Notes under the pieces: generated by a model
Seen by the model: the letters and a program-made list of their open reading frames with translations, nothing else
Told to the model about the DNA's origin: nothing
The model's database searches: none
In this document: positions 18,701 through 28,414 of the stretch, piece by piece
Layout of the letters: every line of letters starts with the position of its first letter
Numbering within the stretch: position 1 is the stretch's first letter
Assembly: GCF_020295405.1 (NCBI RefSeq)
Contig: NZ_JADEYP010000001.1
Span: 1-64,000 of the forward strand
Direction of reading: 5' to 3'
Length of the DNA: 64,000 nt
DNA from: Sphingobacterium bovistauri
GTDB taxonomy: Bacteria; Bacteroidota; Bacteroidia; Sphingobacteriales; Sphingobacteriaceae
Translations under genes and position numbers: made by a program

Positions 18701-20118
18701 ATTTTCCCTTCAACACCGGTCAAAGTCAGGATCGGAATATAAACGATAAGAATAATAATCTCTCCAAAAGCAGCACTAGATCTAATTTTTGACGCAGAAA
18801 CATATACTTCTTTATCCATTTCCTCTTGAGTAAATTGTTTAGTTGATTTTCGCAAACCCAAATGATGTAAAGTTGCTTCAACGATAATAACAGCACCATC
18901 GACTATCAAACCAAAATCTATCGCTCCCAAACTCATCAAATTGGCAGAAACACCAAATACACGCATCATTCCCAATGCAAATAATAGTGATAAAGGGATA
19001 GCTGAGGCGACGATTAATCCAGCACGCAAATTTCCTAAGAAAATAACCAATACAAATATGACAATAAGTGCCCCTTCGATTAGATTACGCTGCACTGTTG
19101 CAATTGCTCTACCCACTAGGTCTGTCCTATCCAAATATGGTTCGATAACGATATCTTTTGGTAGAGAATTTTGGATGACGGGTATACGTTCCTTTACACG
19201 CTTAACAACATCATTACTATTCTCACCTTTTAACATCATCACTATGCCACCTACAGCATCTACTTCACCATTATAAGTCAAAGCGCCATAACGTATTGCA
19301 GAGCCAAAACGAACTTCAGCTACATTTTTTATAAATATGGGTACACTTGAATTGTTAGTTTTTATTGAAATATTTCCAATTTCTTCTAAGGAAGTCACTA
19401 GACCTATTCCTCTTATAAAGTAAGCATTAGGTTTTTTATCAATGTAAGCGCCTCCCGTATTTTCATTGTTAGTTTCTAACGCATTGAAAATGTCAGATAT
19501 ACTGATATTATAAGATTTTAAGCGAATAGGGTCTACAGCGACTTCATACTGTTTTAGTTCACCACCAAAACTATTAATTTCTGCTACACCTGGGGTGCCG
19601 TACAATTGCCTTGCTACAATCCAATCTTGCATTTCACGCAAGTCTTTAGCATTATATTTATCTTCACTACCCTTCTTTGGATGTAAAATATATTGGTAAA
19701 CTTCACCAAGGCCGGTGCTCACAGGGGCTAATTCAGGTGCTTCCACAGATTTCAGCATTTTTTCTTTCGCCTCACCTATTCGTTCATTAATTTGTTGTCT
19801 TGCGAAATAAATATCTATATCATCTCTAAATACTATGGTTACCACAGATAATCCGAATCTTGATATACTCCTAACTTCCTCTACACCTTGCAGATTGGCT
19901 ATGCTTTGTTCTATTGGGAAGGTTACGAATTGTTCTACTTCTTGTCCAGCTAATGTTGGACATGATGTTATAATTTGGACCTGATTATTGGTAATATCGG
20001 GTACTGCATCAATAGGTAGTTTTGTAGCACTCCATACACCCCAGATGATTAATACCAAGGTCATGATTGCAACAACGATTTTGTTCTGAATACTGAACTT
20101 AATAATCTTATCTAACAT
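15763..20118 (-). CDS. CusA/CzcA-family metal RND pump fused to a TolC-like outer-membrane factor
   Basis: A protein of about 1451 residues joining two pump parts. Residues 1 to about 1035 are a complete heavy-metal RND transporter, with the DAVPDITNNQVQ start region, twelve membrane segments and the proton-relay motif DFGLIVDGAVII. A hydrophobic segment ending in MNSASAQ (near 1050) then acts like an internal signal sequence and leads into a TolC/CzcC-type outer-membrane factor of about 400 residues with two helical repeats. The fusion form is seen in other Bacteroidota. I chose MLDKIIKFSIQ as start; a 16-codon extension upstream is less likely. Substrate is a divalent or monovalent metal (Co/Zn/Cd or Cu/Ag), not resolved. 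Confidence 0.9.
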   Translation of the reverse strand: MLDKIIKFSIQNKIVVAIMTLVLIIWGVWSATKLPIDAVPDITNNQVQIITSCPTLAGQEVEQFVTFPIEQSIANLQGVEEVRSISRFGLSVVTIVFRDDIDIYFARQQINERIGEAKEKMLKSVEAPELAPVSTGLGEVYQYILHPKKGSEDKYNAKDLREMQDWIVARQLYGTPGVAEINSFGGELKQYEVAVDPIRLKSYNISISDIFNALETNNENTGGAYIDKKPNAYFIRGIGLVTSLEEIGNISIKTNNSSVPIFIKNVAEVRFGSAIRYGALTYNGEVDAVGGIVMMLKGENSNDVVKRVKERIPVIQNSLPKDIVIEPYLDRTDLVGRAIATVQRNLIEGALIVIFVLVIFLGNLRAGLIVASAIPLSLLFALGMMRVFGVSANLMSLGAIDFGLIVDGAVIIVEATLHHLGLRKSTKQFTQEEMDKEVYVSASKIRSSAAFGEIIILIVYIPILTLTGVEGKMFTPMAQTVSFAILGALILSLTYIPMMSAQFLSKKPHLKDTFSDRMIKKIHYYYEPLLDKSLKIKKIIVLATVLIFGISIYIFSRMGGEFIPQLQEGDFAFHCILPQGSSLSQSIETSMQASRIIKEFDEVKMVVGKTGSAEVPTDPMPPEATDMMIVLKPKDDWKSEMFYGELADAIMEKLEVIPGVFFESNQPIQMRFNELMTGIRQDVAVKIFGENMDTLANYANKVGAIIQSVEGTTAPQIERVTGLPQINVKYNRLNLGNYGVTVEEVNDVLSTAFAGKVAGQVFENERRFDLVVRLDSANRTDIKDVENLQVATKDGNQIPMYQLASVTYEQGPAQISRESGKRRIVIGFNVADRDVQSVVTDIEKELATQIKLPSGYYFSFGGQFENLQKATNRLLIAVPVSLLLIFSLLYFTFHSAKQALLIFTAIPMSAIGGIFALLIRDMPFSISAGIGFIALFGVAVLNGIVLIGTFNDLEKEGMSDVYQRVMEGAKIRLRPVLMTATVASLGFLPMAISSGAGAEVQKPLATVVIGGLITATFLTLFVLPMLYILFDKKSKKLNSKYVVVVLTILSFGLMNSASAQTKQYSLEELIEIAKINNKALVNSDLRIKYSEALKGTIGELPKLNLEGQLGQYNSPKFDQSYAISQSIPFPTIFSARRAVYNGSLNQRLIEKDVNSIEILKEIRTYYYQLQYLEHNNMQLESLDSLYDDFIRIATVRFNAGDIKKIEINTAETEKGEIHLLWKQNEVLMMNAYANLKALLFTNEDFKITNIVEYEPLNLTQVFDSVALASHPLIRLYENEMNLHDANIKLTKSEGLPEFSVGITNQSLIGDHLKNGVEQYFGAKNRFTSFNIGVSIPLTYTATKSRVKAMEYEKQIAEQNMLLTTNNLKNQFKTLMNQYNQDVQQYLYYKNQAIPNAIKIVNASQLGYKTGEISYVEYLLALQRSTNIQLKYLESIQKINESVININSVLNQ

Positions 20119-20220
20119 GAAATTTTGTTTAATAAATAATATCGTTAAAAGCCCTTTCAGGCTCAAAAAAGCAATAAACAGCTTAATTCAATTAACTGCT
20201 TACTTTAGGGAATTTATTTA

Positions 20221-20547
20221 TTAAACTAATTGAGGAGGTTGCCACACATCTAATGAGTCATTGTGACAAATTGGGAAATCAAATATTGGATAATTTTCAG
20301 ACTGAATGTATTTTAAATCACTATTTGGAAAATAATCACCTAAAAGTTGGGACACGCCATACACTTTACAACAATTACAAACACAAAATGGACTACAGTT
20401 ATCATGATTATCAGCTGAGTTAGGATTATCATGTGCATGCGTGTCTTCAATTTGATTTTGACACATAGAGACTATACTATCACTACACGGTATTACGGTT
20501 AATGATAATAAATACATACTAAGAATGATGTATAAAAATCTCTTCAC
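20221..20547 (-). CDS. DUF6660-type small Cys/His-rich exported protein
   Basis: A 108-residue protein with a signal/membrane segment (5-20) and a mature part holding THAHD, HDN and the cluster CSPFCVCNCC (51-60). Proteins of this type regularly precede CusA/CzcA-TolC fusions in Bacteroidota. The clustered Cys and His suggest a periplasmic metal binder or sensor for the pump. The start is GTG, only 4 bases after a -7 promoter element, so its mRNA may be leaderless. The pump gene follows after about 100 bases on the same strand. Confidence 0.75.
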   Translation of the reverse strand: MKRFLYIILSMYLLSLTVIPCSDSIVSMCQNQIEDTHAHDNPNSADNHDNCSPFCVCNCCKVYGVSQLLGDYFPNSDLKYIQSENYPIFDFPICHNDSLDVWQPPQLV

Positions 20548-20551
20548 AGAT

Positions 20552-20580
20552 CAAATATAAAAACTTTTAAGAAAATCAAA
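20552..20580 (-). promoter_or_regulatory. consensus Bacteroidota promoter of the efflux operon
   Basis: On the minus strand TTTG (20580-20577), a 17-base spacer and TATATTTG (20559-20552) give the clearest -33/-7 pair in the window. It ends 4 bases before the GTG start of the DUF6660 gene. Confidence 0.65.
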
Positions 20581-20740
20581 TAAATTTTTGGCAATAAATA
20601 TTAATAAAACGCAAAGATTAATACAGCTTAATAATATTTTAATTTAATCCTAAAGACGAAGAAATAAAATAATTCCCGCAAGTTTATATCTGTTTATTAA
20701 TAAAGTATATATTTGACACCACCAATTCATAATTAAAGCC

Positions 20741-23614
20741 ATGTCAAATAAAGTTGGAATTGTATTAATATCCATACTACTATTTCTAATGCCAAACTTG
20801 GGCAAGTCTCAAAATATAACTTCGTTGGGAACTCCGTCAGTACAGCAATACAAAAAGATTACATACAAAGCTGGAAACCAAAATTGGTCAATTGCATTCT
20901 CCACTACTGGGATTTTATATGTAGCAAATACGGAAGGATTACTTTCTTATGATGGTACCTATTGGTCTTTGAATCAATTACCAAATAGATCCACTGTTAG
21001 ATCAGTAAAAATTTCCAAGGATAACAGAATTTATACAGGTGGATTGTCAGAATTTGGTTTTTGGCAAAGATCTGAGAATGGTCATTTACAGTACACAAGT
21101 ATATCTTCATTGGTAAAAGATAAGTCAACATTGAAAAATGATGAAATATGGAAAATCATATTAAATGGAGATGAAGTCATATTTCAATCATTTTCAAAAA
21201 GTTATATTTACAAAAACAAACAAATATCAATAATGACAGCCGATGGTGAGCCATTTCTATTTGCACACTATGTATACAATAATATATTCTACCAACAAAT
21301 ACCTTCAGGATTGCATGTCTATGCACACAACAAATTAACTGCAGTAAAGGACAAAGAAAAACTCCAAAGTAGCAATATACTTAGCATGCTACCTTTTCAT
21401 AATCAAAATACATTAATTGCAACTTCACATAATGGACTTTACATTATGGATAAGGATCAAAATATTAAAAAATGGGATTGTGAAGCAAGTAATATATTAG
21501 CAAAACATCAGATTAATAACGGAATTCAACTTACAACTGATCATTATGCATTTGGCACAATAAAAAATGGTGTATACATCATTAATAAAGCAGGTAAAAT
21601 AATACAACATATAAATAAGAATAATGGTCTACAGAATAATACGGTTTTAAGTCTGGGGATTGACCCACAGCAAAATTTATGGGTAGGATTAGACAACGGA
21701 ATTGACTGCATTCAAATAAATAGCCCCTTATATTATTATACAGATATCAAAGGAGAAATCGGAACAGTCTACACTTCTGCATTATTTGATAATAAACTTT
21801 ATCTAGGAACAAACCAGGGATTATATGTTTGTGATTGGAAAGAGGTAAAATCAATAAACAATTTTAATTTTAAACTTATACCTAAATCTAATGGACATGT
21901 TTGGTCTCTAACCATAATTGAAAATCAATTGATTTGCGGACACAATGAAGGAACCTTTTTGATTAAAGATGATAGTATGGAAAAGATATCTGCTATCACT
22001 GGAGGTTTCGTAAATCTACCCATAAATAATAACAGTCATTTTATTCAAGGCAACTATACTGGTCTTAGCCTATTTGAAATAAATAATAATATAAAATTTC
22101 AAAAGCAGTTTAGTTTAATAAAAGAACCAATAAGATATGCTAAACAGTATAATAAAAATCAATTTTGGATTGGAAATGCAACTAATTTTCATCTTGTTCA
22201 ATATAATCCAACCACTTCTGATATAACAATCAACTACAGCACTGCAAAAGACTCAACATTAAAAAACACTTATTTTTATAACCTATCATTGTTAGAAAAC
22301 AGACTAGTCTTTACATCAGATACTGGATTGTATACTTATGATGAAATTTTAAAGAAGTTTGTCTACTATGAAGAACTTAATAAAAAGCTCAACTCATTTA
22401 AATCGATAAGTCAAATTTTTTATAAAAATCAGAATGAATATTTTTTTGCAAAAAACGCAAGTCTACATATTGCAAAATTCGATAAAGTCGGAAATATAAA
22501 TATAGATTCAGTTAGTCTTCATCCACTGAATAATAAAATGATGAAGCATTATGAAAACATAATTAATATAGATAATAGTCAATATCTAATCGGATTAGAT
22601 TATGGATTTGCAATTTATACAGAATCTGTCCAGGACGCTAAAATGTCGCCTCCACTAGCCCCACAGATAGCTTATGTAACTAATCTATCAAATGAAAAAG
22701 TTTATTACGATAAGAGTGGGTTAGTAAGGGTGCCTTATGTCGCTAATAACATCCGAATTGCTTATAGTAGTCCTACTTATCACGAAAAGCTTAAATATCA
22801 ATATTATTTAGAAGGATATTCAGAAAATTGGTCACTATTAGAAGAAGAATCTTTCAAAGATTTCAGTAATCTACCATACGGAAAATTTGAATTTAAAGTT
22901 CGTGCAGTATCAATCAATGGACAAGTTTCTTCCACAACAATATTATTTTTAGAGATAATTACACCTTGGTACTATTCGATATGGATGATCATTATTTATA
23001 CACTTACGTTCCTATTAATCAGTTATTTTATACTTAAAAAGTATAAAAGATACATTTCATATAAAAAAAGGTTGGTCAATAAAAAAATAATAGAAAAACA
23101 ACAGGAAGAAATTTCGAAACAAGCTGAAATAAATGAGAAAGAAATAATAAGATTAAAAAACTTTCAGCTGGAAAAAGAATTAGAAATAAAAAATAGAGAG
23201 TTGTCAAACGCAACGACAAACATTGTCTACAAAAATGAAATGCTCAATAAGTTAAATCTTGAGTTAAATAAGCTAAACGATTCAAAAGGGATAGCTCTTA
23301 ATGAATCTCAATTAAATAGGCTTAACAAGCTAATTGAAAGTATACAGAATGATAATAGAGATTGGGATATTTTCGAAAAGAGTTTTAATGATGCGCATGA
23401 GAATTTCTTTAAAAAACTAAAATTGGAATATCCTGAACTAGTTCCAAATGATCTTAAGCTATGCGCTTATTTGAGATTAAATATGTCAAGCAAAGAAATC
23501 GCTTCTTTATTGAATATATCCACTAGAGGTGTAGAAATCAGAAGATATAGATTGCGAAAGAAATTAGGCATTTCTACAGACAAAAATCTAACAGAATTCT
23601 TACTAGAGAGATAA
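20741..23614 (+). CDS. PUL sensor-regulator: beta-propeller sensor, Y_Y_Y domain, LuxR-type HTH
   Basis: A 957-residue single-polypeptide regulator. A signal peptide (about 1-23) leads to a periplasmic two-propeller region with repeated LWVGLDNGI-like blades (to about 640), then a Y_Y_Y Ig-like domain (about 660-735) with LKYQYYLEGYSENWS. One membrane segment (746-767) is followed by a cytoplasmic coiled coil (about 775-855) and a C-terminal LuxR/GerE-type helix-turn-helix (905-957, MSSKEIASLLNISTRGVEIRR). There is no kinase or receiver domain, so it resembles a one-component version of hybrid two-component PUL regulators. It sits directly upstream of susC and most likely activates that operon on sugar binding. 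Confidence 0.9.
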   Translation: MSNKVGIVLISILLFLMPNLGKSQNITSLGTPSVQQYKKITYKAGNQNWSIAFSTTGILYVANTEGLLSYDGTYWSLNQLPNRSTVRSVKISKDNRIYTGGLSEFGFWQRSENGHLQYTSISSLVKDKSTLKNDEIWKIILNGDEVIFQSFSKSYIYKNKQISIMTADGEPFLFAHYVYNNIFYQQIPSGLHVYAHNKLTAVKDKEKLQSSNILSMLPFHNQNTLIATSHNGLYIMDKDQNIKKWDCEASNILAKHQINNGIQLTTDHYAFGTIKNGVYIINKAGKIIQHINKNNGLQNNTVLSLGIDPQQNLWVGLDNGIDCIQINSPLYYYTDIKGEIGTVYTSALFDNKLYLGTNQGLYVCDWKEVKSINNFNFKLIPKSNGHVWSLTIIENQLICGHNEGTFLIKDDSMEKISAITGGFVNLPINNNSHFIQGNYTGLSLFEINNNIKFQKQFSLIKEPIRYAKQYNKNQFWIGNATNFHLVQYNPTTSDITINYSTAKDSTLKNTYFYNLSLLENRLVFTSDTGLYTYDEILKKFVYYEELNKKLNSFKSISQIFYKNQNEYFFAKNASLHIAKFDKVGNINIDSVSLHPLNNKMMKHYENIINIDNSQYLIGLDYGFAIYTESVQDAKMSPPLAPQIAYVTNLSNEKVYYDKSGLVRVPYVANNIRIAYSSPTYHEKLKYQYYLEGYSENWSLLEEESFKDFSNLPYGKFEFKVRAVSINGQVSSTTILFLEIITPWYYSIWMIIIYTLTFLLISYFILKKYKRYISYKKRLVNKKIIEKQQEEISKQAEINEKEIIRLKNFQLEKELEIKNRELSNATTNIVYKNEMLNKLNLELNKLNDSKGIALNESQLNRLNKLIESIQNDNRDWDIFEKSFNDAHENFFKKLKLEYPELVPNDLKLCAYLRLNMSSKEIASLLNISTRGVEIRRYRLRKKLGISTDKNLTEFLLER

Positions 23615-23881
23615 AGTAAGTTTATAAACACTACATCATTTCCTCTCAAAAACTTAGTGTAAAAATAACACATATTTATTTTTTTTGAGCAAAAAACATT
23701 TTAAACAACAAGCTGTTAAACAGCTAATTAAGTATAACGTTAATCAAAATTGAGAAACTAAAACATACATGTAGTAGTGATGTTATGCTGAAATATTTGC
23801 GATTAGAACAATACATCACAATCTTTGTTATATCTCTTAGATAACTAATTATTTCAATTACTAACAATAAACCAAAATTAT

Positions 23882-26881
23882 ATGAGGTATATATTTACTT
23901 TATTTGCGATTTTGTTGTACGCTAACTCAGTCAGTGCACAAAATACAATAACAGGTATTGTGAAAGATGAGCAATCATTAGTGACAATTCCTGGGGTCAC
24001 AGTAAACATAAAAGGTAAACCGACCAGTGTCCAAACCAATGCTGTAGGTCAATATTCAATTACCGTAGCAGCGGGTGATACACTTACATTTTCATTTATT
24101 GGATATCAACCGCAAAGCCTGGCTGTAGGCAACAATACACAACTCAATGTTTTCCTTGTGAATGAGGATAACGCTTTGGAAGAAGTGGTTGTTATTGGTT
24201 ATGGTACAGCACGAAAGCGAGATCTGACAGGTTCTATCACGCAAATAAAAGGCAAAGATATTGTTGATAAACCAGGCACTAATCCAGTTGCCAACTTACA
24301 AGGAAAAGTTCCAGGGCTGCAAGTTACTAACTCAGGGAGACCTGGCCAAGAGCCTGACATACGTATTCGCGGTACAAATTCTATAAATGGTGCTAAACCA
24401 CTATATGTAGTCGATGGCTTATTGAATGATAATATTAATTTCTTAAACCCTAATGATATTGAAACTATTGAGGTATTAAGAGATCCTTCCAGTCTAGCCA
24501 TTTTCGGTGTACGTGGTGCGAATGGCGTTATTGCTATTACTACTAAACGAGCAAAAATAGGGCAATTGAATTTTGAATTTAATTCCCGTTTGGGCATAAA
24601 AGACGTTTCGAAGCGCATGGACATGGCGAATGCCGAACAGTTTAAAGAATTATACGAAGAGCAACGATTTAATCAAGGGAATTATCCATACGATTATACG
24701 AATTGGACTGGAAATACAAATTGGCAAGATGAAATCTTCAAAAATGGAGTCTTAAATTACAACAATCTAAGTGTTAGTGGGGCTTCAGAAAATAACACAT
24801 TCAGAATGGGTCTAGGCTACTCTACTGATGAGGGTATTATTAACCACGAAAAGCACAGCCAAATAACTTTTAATGTTACAGATGAGGTTAAATTAACCGA
24901 CAACTTCCGCACAGGAATTGTATTGAATGGATATAGAGCACGTTTACCACAAGAACGTGGTGTGTTCGGCTCTATACTTGCTTCACCAATTGCACCCATT
25001 TTCAACAACGAATACGGTCTTTATCATACAATGCCTGATTTCCAACGCGCACAAGTATTCAATCCATTAGTTGATATAGAAGAACGCAAGAATACATATA
25101 TCGGTATTAATTATAGAGCATTAGCAAATTGGTATGCAGAGGTGGATTTTTTGAAAAACTTCAACTTCAGAGTAAATCTATCTGCGGATTATGGATTTAA
25201 CAATTTTAGAAATTACCAAGGACTTGCATCTGTATACAATCCAGATATTCAAAGTGATGACAAAAGAGAGATTAGTGGAAATCAGCTTACTTCTGTAAAT
25301 CATGAACAAAATACGCATTATAAATATCAAACAGATTGGCTTTTAAACTATAGAAATACTTTTGAAAAGCACAACCTGACTTTGATGGGTGGTTTTACGA
25401 CCTATCTTCAAGGAATGGAAGCCACTTCAGCACGAAGAACACAAGGTGATGGTCTTGAAATTCCGAATGACCCTGATTATTGGTATGTAAATATAGGAGA
25501 CTCAAAAACTACAACAGGAAATTCTACTGCTTTGGAATACCGTACATTATCGTGGCTTGGTCGAGCACTTTATAATTATGATGGTAAATATTTAATCAAT
25601 ACATCATTTCGTAGAGATGGTAGTTCTGCATTTGCTAAAAATGGTAAACCTTGGCAAAATTTTTACTCCATTGGTACTGCATGGATAGTAAGTCAAGAAA
25701 ATTTTATGCAGAATGTAGAATCTATCAATAATTTAAAACTAAAAGCATCTTGGGCATCTTTGGGTAATCAAAATGTAGGCGGAAATCGTTATCCTATGTA
25801 CCCACTAATGGTTCCGGGAAATTCTGCAGTTTTTGGTGATAATTTAATTCCAGCCTATGAGGCTGAATACATTCCAGATCCAGATTTACACTGGGAGATT
25901 GTCAAAGCATGGGAAGCCGGTTTTGAGTTGAGCGCACTTCAAAACCGTTTGAGTGTTGAGGCTGTTTATTACAGCAAGAATACTGAAGACATTTTAGTGC
26001 GTGTACCAGGTATCCTTGGGAGTAAGCCAGGGCTTAGTAATCTAGGTACTATACAAAATAAAGGTATAGAAGCGGCAGTGTCTTGGACTCAAACACTCAA
26101 TGAAGATTGGAGATTCTCAATAGGTGGAAATATTACGACAGTTAAAAATAAAGTAGTCAAATTATCGACTGATGGATATGATATAATCAACGGTGCTTCT
26201 CGTACTATTGCCGGATATCCAATTGGATATTTCTGGGGATACATTCATGACGGAATATTCCAAACACAGACAGAAGTAAATCAGTCAGCAACAAATGGAT
26301 TGGGTGGTGGTGCATTCTTACCAGGTGATATTAAGTACAGAGATTTAGATGCCAATGGCATAATCAATTCACAAGACAGAACAATGATTGGTAATCCTAC
26401 GCCAGATTTTTATTACGGTATATCGTTGAGCACCTCTTACAAAAACTTTGATCTAGGTATAGAATTGCAAGGATTATATGGCAATGAAATTTTAAGAACT
26501 TGGAACCAGAACCAATTTGCCACATACAATTTTCTGACCGACAGACTGGGCCGTTGGAATGGTGTTGGCACATCCAATTGGGAACCAATTATTCATGAGG
26601 GAAGAGCTGTCAATAGGCAATATTCTACTTATTTCATTGAGGATGGAAGTTTCTTTAGAATCCGTGATATTTCATTGGGCTATAGTCTACCTTCAGAAAC
26701 AGTTAGTCGCATGCGTTTGAAAAGTTTACGCTTATTCTTAAATGCACAGAATGTAGGTACATTTTCGAATAACACAGGTTTCACTCCAGAAATAGGTGGA
26801 AGTACAACTTCTTTTGGCGTGGATAATGGCACGTACCCTGTACCTGCGATATATACTTTTGGTTTAAACTTAAATTTTTAA
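23882..26881 (+). CDS. susC: SusC/RagA-family TonB-dependent transporter
   Basis: A 999-residue outer-membrane transporter. After a signal peptide (about 1-20) comes a carboxypeptidase-like beta-sandwich (about 22-95), the SusC signature LEEVVVIGYGTARKRDLTGS, a plug domain with RIRGTNSINGAKPLYVVDG and FGVRGANGVI, and a 22-strand barrel ending in LNLNF. It imports oligosaccharides with the SusD partner, driven by TonB. The 268-base upstream gap has no clear -7 box; AATATTTG near 23791 is one base off. It heads a four-gene group of SusC, SusD, DUF4886 protein and GH144-like enzyme. Confidence 0.95.
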   Translation: MRYIFTLFAILLYANSVSAQNTITGIVKDEQSLVTIPGVTVNIKGKPTSVQTNAVGQYSITVAAGDTLTFSFIGYQPQSLAVGNNTQLNVFLVNEDNALEEVVVIGYGTARKRDLTGSITQIKGKDIVDKPGTNPVANLQGKVPGLQVTNSGRPGQEPDIRIRGTNSINGAKPLYVVDGLLNDNINFLNPNDIETIEVLRDPSSLAIFGVRGANGVIAITTKRAKIGQLNFEFNSRLGIKDVSKRMDMANAEQFKELYEEQRFNQGNYPYDYTNWTGNTNWQDEIFKNGVLNYNNLSVSGASENNTFRMGLGYSTDEGIINHEKHSQITFNVTDEVKLTDNFRTGIVLNGYRARLPQERGVFGSILASPIAPIFNNEYGLYHTMPDFQRAQVFNPLVDIEERKNTYIGINYRALANWYAEVDFLKNFNFRVNLSADYGFNNFRNYQGLASVYNPDIQSDDKREISGNQLTSVNHEQNTHYKYQTDWLLNYRNTFEKHNLTLMGGFTTYLQGMEATSARRTQGDGLEIPNDPDYWYVNIGDSKTTTGNSTALEYRTLSWLGRALYNYDGKYLINTSFRRDGSSAFAKNGKPWQNFYSIGTAWIVSQENFMQNVESINNLKLKASWASLGNQNVGGNRYPMYPLMVPGNSAVFGDNLIPAYEAEYIPDPDLHWEIVKAWEAGFELSALQNRLSVEAVYYSKNTEDILVRVPGILGSKPGLSNLGTIQNKGIEAAVSWTQTLNEDWRFSIGGNITTVKNKVVKLSTDGYDIINGASRTIAGYPIGYFWGYIHDGIFQTQTEVNQSATNGLGGGAFLPGDIKYRDLDANGIINSQDRTMIGNPTPDFYYGISLSTSYKNFDLGIELQGLYGNEILRTWNQNQFATYNFLTDRLGRWNGVGTSNWEPIIHEGRAVNRQYSTYFIEDGSFFRIRDISLGYSLPSETVSRMRLKSLRLFLNAQNVGTFSNNTGFTPEIGGSTTSFGVDNGTYPVPAIYTFGLNLNF

Positions 26882-26902
26882 CGATTATTTAGGTCATTCA
26901 TT

Positions 26903-28396
26903 ATGAAAACAATAACACACAAATATAAATTATTCACAGGCATGCTACTCGTATTACTATTTGCGAGTTGTGGTAAAGATTGGTTGGATATTAAACCAAA
27001 AGGACGATTTACAGAAGAAGATATGCCTGCCGGATCTTTAGAAGGTCAAGTTTTTGCGGCATATGCAGGACTTCGCTCTGAAGCTACGAGTGGCTTACCT
27101 TACGTTGCTTTGCATAACATCCGTTCAGACGATGCTCAATTGGGAAGCAGTGCAGGCGATGAAGCTGGTGCAGGACCTATTTTTGATAATTTTAATTATC
27201 CTTTAGATTATTGGTTGGTTAACAATTATTGGACTGGACACTACAATCTAATCAATTTAACAAATAATGTCTTAGCAACTGCCGATTCTATTGACAATCC
27301 TTCCGAAGGAACTTTAGCAAATATAGGTGAAATGAAGTTTCTACGTGCTTGGGCCTATTTCAATATGGTTAGAACATTTGGAGAGGTACCTTTAGTTACT
27401 TTCAGAATAACTGATCAGGCATCTGCCAATAGACCAAAATCGAGTATAAATGATATCTACCAACAAATTGATGCTGATTTAACGGATGCTGTAGCTTATT
27501 TGCCTTCCAGATGGCCAAGTCATCCAGGAAGAATTACCAAAGGGGCAGCTCTAGCTGTCCAAACAAAAACTTACATGGCACGTAAACAATATAGTCAAGC
27601 CTTAGCTTCTGCAATGCAAGTTATCAATTCTCAAGTGTACGATTTGAGCGTACCTTACAATATGATTTTCCGAGAGGAAAGTGAAAATAGCAAAGAATCA
27701 GTTTTTGAAATTCAAGCTTTATCTGATGGGGTACAGAATTTCGGTGTCACGTATGCTAGCCGTCAGGGTGTGCGAGGTTCGGGTGCCTGGGATTTGGGAT
27801 GGGGATGGAATGTCCCGCATATTCGATTAGTCGAAGCTTTTGAGGTTAATGATCCACGTAAAGATGTAACACTCTTATATTCAGGGCAAAGAAATGAGCC
27901 GTATGGGGAAGTTTTACCTACTAATTTACCAAGAGCCTACTGGAATAAAAAAGTATATACAAACCCAACTTTAAGAGCTCAATATGGAAGTCGATTTGGG
28001 GATTGGTTTAATGTACGCTTAATCCGTTATGCGGATATAGTTTTACTTGCCTCAGAGGCAGCTAATGAAATCGGAGGTGATACAAATACTGACTTAGCCT
28101 TAGATCTATTGGAACGTGTTAGAGCTAGAGCGCGGGGTAGCAATTCTACCGCTCTACCAGCTGTCACGACGCGTGATCAGCCCGCTCTACGCAATGCCAT
28201 ACGCCACGAAAGACAAGTTGAATTAGGTATGGAGAATGAAAGATTTTACGATTTGATTCGTTGGGATATAGATGTGCAAACGATGCATGATGCAGGTCAT
28301 GTGACTTATCAATTGAAACATAGGTTCTTCCCTATTCCCCAGCCTGAAATTGACAAATCAGCTGGAGTATTAATTCAAAATCCAGATTATAGATAA
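26903..28396 (+). CDS. susD: SusD/RagB-family outer-membrane glycan-binding lipoprotein
   Basis: A 497-residue lipoprotein with a lipobox LLFASC (Cys 23). The SusD fold is visible in the N-terminal AYAGLRS helical region, the TPR-like helices around MKFLRAWAYFNMVRTFGEVPL, and the C-terminal ERFYDLIRW with a closing PIPQPEIDKS...QNPDY. It forms the lid on SusC and binds the glycan at the cell surface. The gap to susC is 21 bases, which indicates co-transcription. Confidence 0.95.
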   Translation: MKTITHKYKLFTGMLLVLLFASCGKDWLDIKPKGRFTEEDMPAGSLEGQVFAAYAGLRSEATSGLPYVALHNIRSDDAQLGSSAGDEAGAGPIFDNFNYPLDYWLVNNYWTGHYNLINLTNNVLATADSIDNPSEGTLANIGEMKFLRAWAYFNMVRTFGEVPLVTFRITDQASANRPKSSINDIYQQIDADLTDAVAYLPSRWPSHPGRITKGAALAVQTKTYMARKQYSQALASAMQVINSQVYDLSVPYNMIFREESENSKESVFEIQALSDGVQNFGVTYASRQGVRGSGAWDLGWGWNVPHIRLVEAFEVNDPRKDVTLLYSGQRNEPYGEVLPTNLPRAYWNKKVYTNPTLRAQYGSRFGDWFNVRLIRYADIVLLASEAANEIGGDTNTDLALDLLERVRARARGSNSTALPAVTTRDQPALRNAIRHERQVELGMENERFYDLIRWDIDVQTMHDAGHVTYQLKHRFFPIPQPEIDKSAGVLIQNPDYR

Positions 28397-28414
28397 TCTA
28401 AAAGATAGTACGTT

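Noticed and set aside
20119-20166. Sixteen-codon extension of the efflux pump
   Set aside because: Family members begin MLDKII-like directly before the first membrane helix; the extra residues have no counterpart that I recognise.
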